NCBI RefSeq assembly: GCF_910593785.1
Contig: NZ_CAJVAP010000013.1
Coordinates: forward strand, 1 to 64,000
Direction: 5' to 3'
Length of the DNA: 64,000 nucleotides
Source: Leucobacter soli
GTDB taxonomy: Bacteria > Actinomycetota > Actinomycetes > Actinomycetales > Microbacteriaceae
In this document: positions 35,474-44,352 of the stretch, piece after piece
Numbering within the stretch: position 1 is the first letter of the stretch
Layout: each line of letters opens with the position of its first letter
Position numbers and translations under genes: made by a program
Notes under the pieces: model-generated
Seen by the model: the letters and a program-made list of their open reading frames with translations, nothing else
What the model was told of the DNA's origin: nothing
Databases searched by the model: none

Positions 35474-35677
35474 ATGGGCAAGAAGGAATGGGGCATCGAG
35501 GGCCCGCCCGAGTTCTGGTTCAACACGCGCACGCACGAGGTGGAGGTGGGCCCGCAGTCGCTCTCCATCGACCGGATCGGCCCGTTCGAGACGCGAGCGG
35601 AGGCCGAGCACGGGCCCGAGATCGTCGCAGAGCGAGCCCGCCGCTGGGCAGAGGAGGACGAGGCCGAGGATTCCTGA
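35474..35677 (+). CDS. Small SPOR-like protein
   Basis: 67 residues. It begins [24 protein letters not shown] and ends in an acidic helix ([13 protein letters not shown]). The pattern, with [12 protein letters not shown] in the middle, is the compact SPOR-like fold often annotated next to map or glnA in this family. It has no signal peptide. GGAGG lies just before ATG 35474. The role is unknown. Confidence 0.75.
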   Translation: MGKKEWGIEGPPEFWFNTRTHEVEVGPQSLSIDRIGPFETRAEAEHGPEIVAERARRWAEEDEAEDS

Positions 35678-35709
35678 CGGTGCGCGCCGCGCAGGCTGCT
35701 CCGTAGCGA

Positions 35710-35715
35710 TAGTCT
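35710..35715 (+). promoter_or_regulatory. Candidate -10 box of glnA2
   Basis: TAGTCT, 28 nt before the GTG start of glnA2, leaving a short leader with a GAGGGGAG ribosome site. Confidence 0.5.
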
Positions 35716-35743
35716 GGGAGCGATCGAACCGAGGGGAGTCCGC

Positions 35744-37081
35744 GTGAGCAAGCAGCGTGATTTCGTGCTCCGCACCATCGAGGAGCGCGGTGTCAAATTC
35801 GTGCGACTCTGGTTCACCGATGTGGCCGGCACGTTGAAGTCCGTCGCACTCGCACCCGCCGAGGTCGAGGGCGCTTTCGCCGAGGGGCTCGGCTTCGACG
35901 GCAGCGCGATCGAGGGCATGACCCGGGCCTACGAGAGCGACCTGCTCGCGGTGCCGGATCCCTCCACCTTCCAACTCCTGCCCTGGCGCAGCGAGACCGA
36001 GCCGACCGCTCGCATGTTCTGCGACCTGAGCACGCCGAACGGCGAGCCGGCCGCGGCGGATCCGCGCAACGTGCTGCGACGGGCGCTCGCCAGGGCGGCC
36101 GAGCGCGGCTTCACCTACTACACCCATCCGGAGATCGAGTTCTACCTGCTGAAGTCGGCCGAGTTCGGCGCTGAAGGGCCGGTGCCGGTGGACCGAGCCG
36201 GCTACTTCGACAACGTTCCGGGCGGCACGGCGCACGACTTCCGGCGGGCCAGCGTGAACATGCTCGAGGATCTCGGCATCTCGGTGGAGTTCAGCCACCA
36301 CGAGGGTGGGCCCGGGCAGAACGAGATCGATCTTCGCTATGCGGACGCGCTCACGACCGCCGACAACATCATGACGTTCCGCACGGTCGTGAAGGAGGTC
36401 GCGATCAGCCAGGGGGTGTACGCGACCTTCATGCCGAAACCGCTCGCCGGCCAGCCCGGCAGCGGCATGCACACGCATCTCTCGCTCTTCGAGGGCGACA
36501 CGAACGCCTTCTACGACCCCGGCGCCAAGTACCAGCTCTCCCAGACCGGCCGCCGCTTCGTGGCCGGCCTGCTGCGCCACGCCCCGGAGTTCACCGCCGT
36601 CACCAATCAGTACATCAACTCCTACAAGCGCCTCTGGGGCGGCGACGAAGCGCCCTCCTACGTGAGCTGGGGCCACCTCAACCGCAGCGCGTTGGTCCGC
36701 GTGCCCCTGTACAAGCCGGGCAAGGGCGGCAGCGCGCGCGTGGAGTATCGCGCCATGGACAGCGCGGCGAACCCCTACCTGGCATTCTCCGTGATGCTGG
36801 CGGCCGGCCTGAAGGGCATCGAGGAGGAGTATGAGCTGCCACCCGAGGCCGAGCACAGCATGGGCGACCTCTCCGACGGCGAGCGCCGCGCCATGGGCTT
36901 CGATCCGCTGCCGACGAGCCTCGACCATGCGCTCGCGCTCATGCAGCGGAGCGAGCTGGTGGCCGAGACGCTCGGCGACCAGGTGTTCTCGTACCTCATC
37001 CGGGAGAAGAGCCAGGAGGTCGCAGCGTACCGGCAGCAGGTGACCCCGTACGAGCTGAACTCGATGCTGGGCACGATCTGA
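35744..37081 (+). CDS. glnA2: Glutamine synthetase, type I (GlnA2-like)
   Basis: 445 residues. It shows the type I fold: FTDVAGTLKSVA, GFDGSAIEG, HPEIEFYLL, SHHEGGPGQNEIDLRYADA, PGSGMHTHLSLF and RVEYRAMDSAANPYLAF. The position where beta-type enzymes carry the adenylylated tyrosine reads YELPPEAEHSMGDLS. This is the shorter alpha-like form, so GlnE control is doubtful. It makes glutamine from glutamate and ammonium, or a gamma-glutamylated analogue. The start is GTG 35744 with GAGGGGAG before it. glnE follows after 22 nt, so both may be on one message. Confidence 0.93.
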   Translation: MSKQRDFVLRTIEERGVKFVRLWFTDVAGTLKSVALAPAEVEGAFAEGLGFDGSAIEGMTRAYESDLLAVPDPSTFQLLPWRSETEPTARMFCDLSTPNGEPAAADPRNVLRRALARAAERGFTYYTHPEIEFYLLKSAEFGAEGPVPVDRAGYFDNVPGGTAHDFRRASVNMLEDLGISVEFSHHEGGPGQNEIDLRYADALTTADNIMTFRTVVKEVAISQGVYATFMPKPLAGQPGSGMHTHLSLFEGDTNAFYDPGAKYQLSQTGRRFVAGLLRHAPEFTAVTNQYINSYKRLWGGDEAPSYVSWGHLNRSALVRVPLYKPGKGGSARVEYRAMDSAANPYLAFSVMLAAGLKGIEEEYELPPEAEHSMGDLSDGERRAMGFDPLPTSLDHALALMQRSELVAETLGDQVFSYLIREKSQEVAAYRQQVTPYELNSMLGTI

Positions 37082-37103
37082 CCGGCGGCACCCGCGGAAC
37101 CCG

Positions 37104-40100
37104 ATGAGCACCGATTCGCGGCGGCAGCCTCTCGGCGTGTTCGCGCGCGCCGGATTCCAGGATCTCGGCGCAGCGAGGGAGGGGATCGAGGCGCTGGCCG
37201 CCGCCAGGGGACGACCGCCGGAGGAACTGCTCGAGGCCTTCGAGGCGGCCGCGGATCCCGACACGGCGCTCGTGCGCATCGCCGCGCTGGGCGAGGTGCA
37301 TCCCGAGCCCCTGCGCGGGCTCGGCGACGACGAGTTCCGGCGGCTCTGCCGTCTGATCGGCGCCTCCCCGGCGCTCGGAGTCTTCTTCGCGCGGCGGCGG
37401 GAACGCCTGGGGGAGATCCTCCGCGTCGGCGGACGCGTGCTGGGGCCGGCCGAGGCGGCGGAGGAACTGCTCGCCGCCGTAGGCGCATCGGCCTCCGCTG
37501 GAGGCACCGGCGCCGATGCTCACGGGCGCGCACCGGTGGCCGGTACGGTCGGCGACCCGGGTTGGAATGCGCTCAGGGTGCGGTACCGCGAGCTGCTGGC
37601 CGAGCTGATGCTGCACGACCTCGAGGCAGGTGGGCCCGAGAGCTTCGACACGGTCTCGGCAGCCCTCAGCGACCTCGCGAGCGGAGCGCTCGAAGCCGCG
37701 CTCGCGCTCGCCCGCGGCGCTCTCGTCGCGGGCACCTCCGGGGCACCGGTTCCGGTGGAGCACGTGGCCGCGACACGGCTCTCGGTGATCGCGATGGGCA
37801 AGTGCGGCGCCCGCGAACTGAACGTGGTCAGCGACGTCGACGTGATCTTCGTCGCCGAACCGGCGGACGACTCGCTCGATGCCGACACCGCGCTGCGCGT
37901 CGCCACGCGCCTCGCCGCGGAGCTCATGCGCGCGATCCACGATCCCGCGCTCGAGCCGCCGCTGTGGCAGGTCGACCCCAATCTGCGTCCCGAGGGCCGG
38001 CAGGGCCCATTGGTCCGGACGCTGGGCTCCATGCTCAGCTACTACGAGCGCTGGGCAAAGACCTGGGAGTTCCAGGCGCTGCTCAAGGCGCGGCCGGTCG
38101 CCGGCGACCTCGAGCTGGGCGGCGCCTTCGTCGAGGCGACCCGTCCGCTGGTCTGGGCGTCGAGCGGCCGCGAGGATTTCGTCGGATCCGTGCAGCGCAT
38201 GCGCGAGCGCGTCACCGAGCACATCTCCGAGGATCAGCGGGAGATCGAGCTCAAGCTCGGGCCGGGCGGGCTGCGCGATATCGAGTTCAGCGTGCAGCTC
38301 CTGCAGCTCGTGCACGGCCAGTACGACGATCGTCTGCACCTGCGCGGCACGCTCGAGTCGCTCGCCGCGCTCGTGGAGGGCGGCTATGTCGCCCGGGGCG
38401 ACGGGGATCGCCTCGCCGCCGACTACCGCTGGCTGCGCACGCTCGAGCATCGCCTGCAGCTGCGCGAGCTGCGCCGCACCGCGCTGATGCCGCTCGAGGA
38501 CGAGCCGCTGCGGGTGCTCGCACGCGCATCCGGTCTCGCGGCCACCGGTTCGGGTCTGGTCGAAGCGTGGCGCGGCGTCAAACGCGAGGTGCGCGAGCTG
38601 CATCTGAAAGTCTTCTACGCCCCGCTGCTGAGCGCGGTCGCGGCGCTGCCCGGCGAGGAGCTGATCCTCGGCTCCGATCAGGCGCGCGCACGGCTGCACA
38701 GCATCGGCTTCCGCGATCCCGAGGGCGCGATCCGTCATCTAGCCGCGCTCACGAAGGGGACGTCGCGCAACGCCCGGATCCAGCGCAATCTCCTTCCGGT
38801 GCTGCTGCAGTGGCTCGCGGAGGGCACCGATCCGGACTACGGCCTGCTCGCGTTCCGAAGGGTGAGCGAGGCCAATCGCAGCACGCCGTGGTACCTGCGA
38901 CTGCTGCGGGACGGCAGCGAGGCTGCCGAACGTCTCACTCATGTTCTGTCGAACTCGCGCTTCGCCGCCGAGCTGCTCGAGTCCGTGCCGGAGGCGGTCG
39001 CCTGGCTCGAACGGGACGAGCTGCTGCGCCCGGTTCCGCTCGAGGCGCTGCTCGACGAGATGCGCTCGCTCGCCTCGCGTCGCGAGCACATCGAGGCGGC
39101 CGCCGAGGCGCTGCGCACCGTGCATCGACGGGAGGTGCTGCGGCTCGCGCTGGGGCGCCTGGTCGGCGTGAACGACGACGCCGGTGTCGCTGCGGGCCTC
39201 GACGCCGCGCATACCGCGCTGCTCGACGGGCTGCTGCTCGCGATCCGGGATGCGGCGAGCCACGCCTCGCCGGCCGCCGATGCCGCGACCGCGGCCGAGC
39301 CGCCCGTCGAACTCGCCCTCATCGGCATGGGGCGTTACGGAGGCCGGGAGCTCGGCTTCGCAAGCGATGTCGACCTGCTCGCCGTCTACCGGGTCTCGGC
39401 CGAGGCCACCCCTGAGCACACCGCGGCCGCGCGCAAGTCCGCGGAGCGTCTGATCGCCGAGCTTCGGCGGCTGGTGAGCGACCCGCGCTTCACGGTTGAC
39501 CTCGATTTCGATCTGCGCCCGGAGGGCAAGAACGGCCCGATCGTGCGCAGCCTCGACGCCTACCGCGCCTACTACGAGCGCTGGTCGCTGACCTGGGAGG
39601 CGCAGGCGCTGCTGCGGGCCCGCCCCGTGGCCGGCGATGCGGCGCTCGGCGCGGATTTCGTCGCGCTGGCCGACGAGATACGCTACCCGACGACGTTCGA
39701 CGAGGCCGACGTGCGCGAGGTGCGGCGGATCAAGGCGCGGGTCGAGGCGGAGCGGCTGCCTCGCGGAGCGGACCCGAAGCGGCATCTGAAGCTCGGACCG
39801 GGCGGGATCAGCGACGTGGAGTGGCTGGTGCAGCTGCTGCAGCTGCAGCGCGGCGCCTTCCATCCGGCGCTGCGCACGTCTTCCACCCTGGACGCGCTCG
39901 AGGGCGCCGTCACCGCGGGGTTGCTGAGCGAGGAGGATCGTTCGCGACTCGAGGCGTCGTGGGTGCTGGCGAGCAGGATCCGTTCGGCCGCGAAGCTGTG
40001 GAGCGGGCGGATCGACGACACGCTTCCCGTCGATCGTCTCGAGCTCGAGGGGATCGCCGGCGTGCTGGGTCTGCCGCACGGGCGCACCACCGAGCTGGAG

Positions 40101-40211
40101 GAACGGTGGCTCTCGACCGCTCGCCGCGCCCGGGCGGTCTTCGAACGGGAGTTCTTCGGTTACAGCGATCGACCGGCGACGTTCCCGCTGATCCTGCCGG
40201 GAGGCAGCTGA
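37104..40211 (+). CDS. glnE: Glutamine synthetase adenylyltransferase/deadenylylase
   Basis: 1035 residues with two nucleotidyltransferase halves. The N-terminal half has VIAMGKCGARELNVVSDVDV around residues 228-250. The C-terminal half has LIGMGRYGGRELGFASDVDL around 739-761. Each keeps the G-11x-D-x-D metal site. A repeated LKLGPGGLRDIEF / LKLGPGGISDVEW marks the helical domains. In known enzymes the N-terminal half removes AMP and the C-terminal half adds it to the glutamine synthetase tyrosine, under control of nitrogen status. The likely target is GlnA1 encoded 1.2 kb downstream on the other strand. Confidence 0.95.
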   Translation: MSTDSRRQPLGVFARAGFQDLGAAREGIEALAAARGRPPEELLEAFEAAADPDTALVRIAALGEVHPEPLRGLGDDEFRRLCRLIGASPALGVFFARRRERLGEILRVGGRVLGPAEAAEELLAAVGASASAGGTGADAHGRAPVAGTVGDPGWNALRVRYRELLAELMLHDLEAGGPESFDTVSAALSDLASGALEAALALARGALVAGTSGAPVPVEHVAATRLSVIAMGKCGARELNVVSDVDVIFVAEPADDSLDADTALRVATRLAAELMRAIHDPALEPPLWQVDPNLRPEGRQGPLVRTLGSMLSYYERWAKTWEFQALLKARPVAGDLELGGAFVEATRPLVWASSGREDFVGSVQRMRERVTEHISEDQREIELKLGPGGLRDIEFSVQLLQLVHGQYDDRLHLRGTLESLAALVEGGYVARGDGDRLAADYRWLRTLEHRLQLRELRRTALMPLEDEPLRVLARASGLAATGSGLVEAWRGVKREVRELHLKVFYAPLLSAVAALPGEELILGSDQARARLHSIGFRDPEGAIRHLAALTKGTSRNARIQRNLLPVLLQWLAEGTDPDYGLLAFRRVSEANRSTPWYLRLLRDGSEAAERLTHVLSNSRFAAELLESVPEAVAWLERDELLRPVPLEALLDEMRSLASRREHIEAAAEALRTVHRREVLRLALGRLVGVNDDAGVAAGLDAAHTALLDGLLLAIRDAASHASPAADAATAAEPPVELALIGMGRYGGRELGFASDVDLLAVYRVSAEATPEHTAAARKSAERLIAELRRLVSDPRFTVDLDFDLRPEGKNGPIVRSLDAYRAYYERWSLTWEAQALLRARPVAGDAALGADFVALADEIRYPTTFDEADVREVRRIKARVEAERLPRGADPKRHLKLGPGGISDVEWLVQLLQLQRGAFHPALRTSSTLDALEGAVTAGLLSEEDRSRLEASWVLASRIRSAAKLWSGRIDDTLPVDRLELEGIAGVLGLPHGRTTELEERWLSTARRARAVFEREFFGYSDRPATFPLILPGGS

Positions 40212-40230
40212 TGCCCGGCTGACCGTTCAC

Positions 40231-40258
40231 CAAAATGTAACGAATATATTACAGTTTG
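40231..40258. promoter_or_regulatory. AT-rich 28-bp palindrome after glnE
   Basis: The arms CAAAATGTAA (40231-40240) and TTACAGTTTG (40249-40258) match at 9 of 10 positions around the 8-bp spacer CGAATATA. It is one of the most AT-rich spots in the window and lies upstream of a 25-codon reading frame. It resembles a repressor operator. It also contains GTAAC, a GlnR half-site, but not the full array. Confidence 0.6.
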
Positions 40259-40297
40259 GTCTGGTCAAGGTCGCCGGGGAAGCGTAACCTGATCGTT

Positions 40298-40375
40298 ATG
40301 AACCAGTTGACCGCCTTCCTGGAAGCGCTGCTTGCGGAGGACGGGTTCGAGGCCGACGACGACGTCGAACTCTGA
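40298..40375 (+). CDS. Possible 25-residue acidic peptide, leaderless
   Basis: The frame encodes 25 residues: an amphipathic start MNQLTAFLEALLAEDG and an acidic tail ending DDDVEL. TAACCT at 40285-40290 is 7 nt before the ATG, fitting a leaderless message. The palindrome at 40231 lies upstream in operator position. No homology is recognised; it could be a small regulatory peptide or chance. The rest of the 345-nt gap between glnE and the hydrolase shows nothing else. Confidence 0.4.
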   Translation: MNQLTAFLEALLAEDGFEADDDVEL

Positions 40376-40556
40376 ATCCTCCGCCGACCAGCGCTCCAGC
40401 ACCCTGCGACGACGCAGCGGACGCGAGTTCAGCGGGCCCGGAGCCCGCACCGCACCGCCGCTCCTCGAAGCTGCGCGACGAAGTGAGGCTCCTGCGAGGG
40501 TTCGCTCGGTCGACGGGGAGCCGCCGGCGGGGAGCCGCTCCGGATAGGCTGAGGGG

Positions 40557-41327
40557 ATGGCGGGCACGGATCGGACGTACGAGCGCGACCGCATCACGAT
40601 GGCGTACACCGAGACCAGCGGGCCCGGTCCGTTGACGTTCGTCCTGGTCCACGGGATCGGGATGGGCAGAGTCGTGTTCTCGGAGGTCGCGGAGATCCTG
40701 TCCGAGCAGGGGCGCGTCCTCGCCGTGGATCTGCCCGGCTTCGGCGACTCTCCCGAACCGGGGAGCGAGTCGACGCTCGAGGAGACGGCGGAGGTCATCG
40801 TCGGCTTTCTCCAGGACGAGGCTCCCGGCCCCGTCGTGCTCGTCGGGCATTCGATGGGGACCCAGATCGTGGCAGAGGCGGCCTATCGCCACCCGGATCG
40901 GGTCGCGGCGCTCGTGCTGATCGCGCCGACGGTCGACCGGCATGCTCGGACGGCGACGCGGCAGGCGTTGAGGATGGTGCGTGACCTGACGGGAGAGGGA
41001 CCGAAGGTCCTGCTGCTGGGGCTCTGGGAGTACGCCAAGACCAGCCCGATCTGGTTCGTCAACAAGCTGCGCTTCATGCTCGACCACCGGCTGGAGCTCA
41101 TCTGCCCGGGCATAGCGACGCCGACGCTCGTGCTGCGCGGAGAGACCGATCGCGTCTGCCCGCGCGAGTGGGTCTCCGAGATCGCCGAGGCGCTGCCGGA
41201 GGCCCGCATGACGGAGATCTCCGGGCGCGGCCACGAAGCCATCATCAAGAGCCCCGAGCCGGTGGCGTCGCTGATCCTCGAATTCGTCGAGGCGCTGCCC
41301 CGCGCCGATCGAAGCAGCAGGAGGTAG
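40557..41327 (+). CDS. Alpha/beta-hydrolase
   Basis: 256 residues. The oxyanion region is LVHGIGMG near residue 33, the nucleophile elbow GHSMG is near 101, the acid is in RGETDRVCP near 195 and the histidine in GRGHEAI near 222. It is a soluble ester, lactone or amide hydrolase of unknown substrate. A -10-like TAGGCT (40545-40550) lies 6 nt before ATG 40557, so a leaderless start is likely. It converges with glnA1 over a long hairpin. Confidence 0.88.
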   Translation: MAGTDRTYERDRITMAYTETSGPGPLTFVLVHGIGMGRVVFSEVAEILSEQGRVLAVDLPGFGDSPEPGSESTLEETAEVIVGFLQDEAPGPVVLVGHSMGTQIVAEAAYRHPDRVAALVLIAPTVDRHARTATRQALRMVRDLTGEGPKVLLLGLWEYAKTSPIWFVNKLRFMLDHRLELICPGIATPTLVLRGETDRVCPREWVSEIAEALPEARMTEISGRGHEAIIKSPEPVASLILEFVEALPRADRSSRR

Positions 41328-41332
41328 CGGGA

Positions 41333-41402
41333 ACGCGAACGGCTCGCCGGCCGACGCACCCCCGGGTTCCGGGAGCAGCGCCTACCGACGAGCCGTTCGC
41401 GT
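41333..41402. terminator. Inverted repeat between hydrolase gene and glnA1
   Basis: ACGCGAACGGCTCG (41333-41346) pairs perfectly with CGAGCCGTTCGCGT (41389-41402). The 42-nt interior holds a smaller CCCGG-based hairpin. Its position just after the hydrolase gene and before the glnA1 stop on the other strand suggests a bidirectional terminator. Confidence 0.6.
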
Positions 41403-41412
41403 CGTCCGGCTG

Positions 41413-42837
41413 CTACACGCCGTAGTAGAGCTCGAACTCGAACGGGTGCGGGCGCAGCGCCATCGGTGCGATCTCGTTCTCGCGCTTGTACTCGATCCAG
41501 GTCTCGACGAGCTCCTCGGTGAAGACACCGCCCTCGAGCAGGAACTGGTGATCGGCCTCGAGCGCGTCGAGCGCCTCCTCGAGCGAACCCGGAACCTGGG
41601 GGATGTTCTTCGCCTCCTCCGGGGGCAGCTCGTAGAGATCCTTGTCGATCGGCTCCATCGGCTCGATGCGGTTGCGGATGCCGTCGAGCCCCGCCATCAT
41701 CTGCGCAGCGAAGGCGAGATAGGGATTGCCCGAGGCGTCGGGGGCGCGGAACTCGATGCGCTTGGCCTTGGGGTTCGAGCCCGTGAGCGGGATGCGCACT
41801 GCGGCGGAGCGGTTGCCGGCCGAGTAAGCGAGGTTCACCGGCGCCTCGTAGCCCTTGACCAGACGGCGGTAGCTGTTGATCGTGGGGTTCGTGAAGGCGA
41901 GCAGTGCCGGTGCGTGGTGCAGGATGCCGCCGATGTACCAGCGGGCGATGTCGGAGAGCTGCGCGTAGCCGTTCTCGTCGTAGAAGAGCGGGTCCCCGCC
42001 CTTCCAGAGCGACATGTGGGTGTGCATGCCCGAGCCGTTGTCGCCGAAGATCGGCTTCGGCATGAAGGTGGCGGTCTTGCCCCAGAGCTCGGCGGTGTTC
42101 TTCACGACGTACTTGAACTTGAGCACATCGTCGGCGGCCTTCACCAGCGTGTTGAAGCGGTAGTTGATCTCGGCCTGCCCGGGCGCGCCGACCTCGTGGT
42201 GCGAGCGCTCCAGCTCCAGGCCGGCCTCGATGAGCCGCAGCGAGATGTCATCGCGCAGGTCGGCCTGCTTGTCGACGGGGGAGACGGGGAAGTAGCCGCC
42301 CTTCTCCCGAGTCGTGTTGCCCAGGTTGCCGCCCTCGACCTTGCGCGACGAGTTCCAGGACGCCTCCTCCGAGTCGACTTCGTAGAAGGTGCGACGTGCC
42401 GTGGTCTCGTAGCGCACCGAGTCGAGAATGTAGAACTCCGCCTCCGGTGCGAAGAACGCGGTGTCGGCGATACCGGTGGAGGCGAGGTACTGCTCGGCCT
42501 TCTTCGCGACCTGACGCGGATCCTTCGAGTAGATCTCGCCGGTGCGGGGGTTGAAGATGTCGCAGACGACGATCAGGGTGCGCTCGGCGCGGAACTGGTC
42601 GATGTACGCGGTGGTGACATCGGGGATCAGCTGCATATCCGACTCGGCGATGCCGGCGAAGCCGCGGATCGAGGAGCCGTCGAACATCTGCCCGACCTCG
42701 AAGAAGTCGGCCTCGACGGTCGCTGCGGGGATGTTGAAGTGCTGCTGCACCCCGGGAAGGTCGGTGAACCGGATGTCGACGAACTTGACATCGGTGTCCC
42801 GGATGAAATCGAGGACTTCCTGCGGGGTCTGAAACAT
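41413..42837 (-). CDS. glnA1: Glutamine synthetase, type I, adenylylatable
   Basis: 474 residues, the length of the main GSI-beta enzyme. Motifs: [61 protein letters not shown], and [18 protein letters not shown]. The adenylylation site Tyr402 is present in [10 protein letters not shown], so GlnE can switch it off. It is the main ammonium-assimilating enzyme. ATG 42837 follows GAGGGAG. Upstream, on the same strand, is a GlnR-type box array. Confidence 0.96.
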   Translation of the reverse strand: MFQTPQEVLDFIRDTDVKFVDIRFTDLPGVQQHFNIPAATVEADFFEVGQMFDGSSIRGFAGIAESDMQLIPDVTTAYIDQFRAERTLIVVCDIFNPRTGEIYSKDPRQVAKKAEQYLASTGIADTAFFAPEAEFYILDSVRYETTARRTFYEVDSEEASWNSSRKVEGGNLGNTTREKGGYFPVSPVDKQADLRDDISLRLIEAGLELERSHHEVGAPGQAEINYRFNTLVKAADDVLKFKYVVKNTAELWGKTATFMPKPIFGDNGSGMHTHMSLWKGGDPLFYDENGYAQLSDIARWYIGGILHHAPALLAFTNPTINSYRRLVKGYEAPVNLAYSAGNRSAAVRIPLTGSNPKAKRIEFRAPDASGNPYLAFAAQMMAGLDGIRNRIEPMEPIDKDLYELPPEEAKNIPQVPGSLEEALDALEADHQFLLEGGVFTEELVETWIEYKRENEIAPMALRPHPFEFELYYGV

Positions 42838-42901
42838 ACTGCTCCCTCACGTTCGGGCGCTCGGATGCGCCACGGCTTCGGACCCACTGTAGGCGAGAGA
42901 C

Positions 42902-42939
42902 GTTTCGACTTCATGTGAACCGTGTTTCGTGGATGTTAC
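42902..42939 (-). promoter_or_regulatory. GlnR-type box array before glnA1
   Basis: On the minus strand the order is GTAAC, 6 nt, GAAAC, 6 nt, CACAT, 6 nt, GAAAC. This reproduces the actinobacterial GlnR arrangement gTnAC-n6-GaAAC-n6-gTnAC-n6-GAAAC, with only the third box degenerate. A TACAGT (-10 candidate) lies at 42891-42886. GlnR control of glnA1 by nitrogen supply is therefore likely. Confidence 0.7.
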
Positions 42940-42986
42940 GGCATGCGTGGCGCGAAGCCGCCGAGGGCGCCGATAGGATCGGACAT

Positions 42987-43424
42987 ATGTCTGGATCCGA
43001 TCGACCGCAGCGCTTCGGAGATCTCGCCCCGAGCGAATGGCCCGGCGAACGGCTCGGCCTCCCCGAGCGCGGGCAGCACTCGGTGACGAGGATCGGCCGC
43101 CGCTTCCTCGCCATCGCGATCGATTGGGGAGCCGCGCTGCTCATCGCGCTGCTGTTCGCGCCCTACAGCACGTCCGCGCACAGCTGGGCCGCCTACCTGA
43201 TCTTCATCGCGATGCAGATCCTCTTCATCCCCACGATCGGCGGCTCGATCGGGCACCGTCTGACCGGCTCCCGGGTCGTCCCCATCGCCGGCGGCTGGGT
43301 CGGCCTGTGGCGGCCGGTGGTCCGCACGGTGCTGCTCGCACTCGTCATCCCCGTGCTGGTCTGGGACAGCGACCAGCGCGGATTCCACGACAAGATCGCG
43401 GGAACCGTCCTGATCCGCGCGTAG
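42987..43424 (+). CDS. RDD-family membrane protein
   Basis: 145 residues with three hydrophobic segments and the family arginine/aspartate signature: RRFLAIAIDW near residue 38, then GHRLTGSRVV and a final DKIAGTVLIR. Function unknown; the gene is often found next to glnA in this order. TAGGAT at 42973-42978 lies 8 nt before the ATG, so the message may be leaderless. It is divergent from glnA1. Confidence 0.85.
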   Translation: MSGSDRPQRFGDLAPSEWPGERLGLPERGQHSVTRIGRRFLAIAIDWGAALLIALLFAPYSTSAHSWAAYLIFIAMQILFIPTIGGSIGHRLTGSRVVPIAGGWVGLWRPVVRTVLLALVIPVLVWDSDQRGFHDKIAGTVLIRA

Positions 43425-43506
43425 CGATCCTCGGCGGAATCGCGGGAACCCCGGGGTCTGCCGGAAGGCGAGCCCTGCGCCCGGAACGCGGGCGGGGCGG
43501 CGTCGG

Positions 43507-44208
43507 TCAGCGGGGTCGGCCGGCGCGTACCTTGAACGGATCCATGCCCTTCGGGATGCCGATCGGATCGGTCCGCATCGACGAGACGCGCTTGTACACG
43601 GCATCGACCTCTCGGCGGCTCAGCACCGGCTTCATCTTGACGAGGGTGCGCGAGAGCTTGTGCAGCGGCACCTGATCCTCGCCCGTGCCGACGTAGAGTG
43701 TGGTGACGGCGACTCCGCTCAGGGTGCGGCGCAGCTGGGTCTCCTCGCGCGTCACGAGCTGCTTCGCCCGCTGCGGCTCGCCCTCGACGATGAGCACCGC
43801 GCCGCCCCGGCCGACCACGCGGTAGACGGCGTCGCGGCTGCGGTTCATGGCCACCGGGGTCTCGCTGCCGCGCCAGGAGCGTCGGAGCGCACCGTTGATC
43901 ACGGCGCCGACAGCGCCCGGCTGACCCTCGATCTGCCGGTACGCGGTGGACTCGGCACGGCGGCCGAGCACGATCATCGCGAGCAGCAGGCCGACGAGGA
44001 TGCCGGTGATCGGCCAGACGATCCAGCCGAACACGCTGTTGTTGAGCAGCCAGGCGGCCAGCAGCGCCAGGGCGATCGGGGCGATGAAGACGGCGAGCAG
44101 CGCGAGGGTCAGGTTGCGGTCGTGACGCCGCGTCTGCTGATAGACCCGGATCATCTGCTTGATGCGCCCGGGCTCCTTGTTCGCCTTCTGCGCCTTGTCT
44201 TTCGCCAT
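43507..44208 (-). CDS. DUF4191 membrane protein
   Basis: 233 residues. A basic N-terminus is followed by two hydrophobic segments (LALLAVFIAPIALALLAAWLL and a second near residue 65) and a cytoplasmic C-terminal domain with VGRGGAVLIVEGEPQRAKQLV. It matches the actinobacterial DUF4191 pattern, usually next to lipA, RDD and glnA. Role unknown. ATG 44208 gives the usual N-terminus AKDKAQK. Confidence 0.85.
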   Translation of the reverse strand: MAKDKAQKANKEPGRIKQMIRVYQQTRRHDRNLTLALLAVFIAPIALALLAAWLLNNSVFGWIVWPITGILVGLLLAMIVLGRRAESTAYRQIEGQPGAVGAVINGALRRSWRGSETPVAMNRSRDAVYRVVGRGGAVLIVEGEPQRAKQLVTREETQLRRTLSGVAVTTLYVGTGEDQVPLHKLSRTLVKMKPVLSRREVDAVYKRVSSMRTDPIGIPKGMDPFKVRAGRPR

Positions 44209-44352
44209 GCCCTCTAGCTTACCGGCTCGGACGGGTGCGACCGGCCGCGATTCGGCGCCCGCAGCGGGGCGGAATCGGCTGTCGAGCCGAGTTCTCCACA
44301 GATACGCGAGCGGCGAGGATCGGGTCGCTCCGCGGCGCGCAGACTGTGAGAC

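Noticed and set aside
36996-40079. Long minus-strand frames under glnA2 and glnE
   Set aside because: High GC leaves few stop codons; composition is that of an antisense shadow and glnE motifs on the plus strand are complete.
40332-40547. 71-codon frame between glnE and the hydrolase
   Set aside because: Ser/Arg-rich, no ribosome site, overlaps the better-placed 25-codon frame, no family resemblance.
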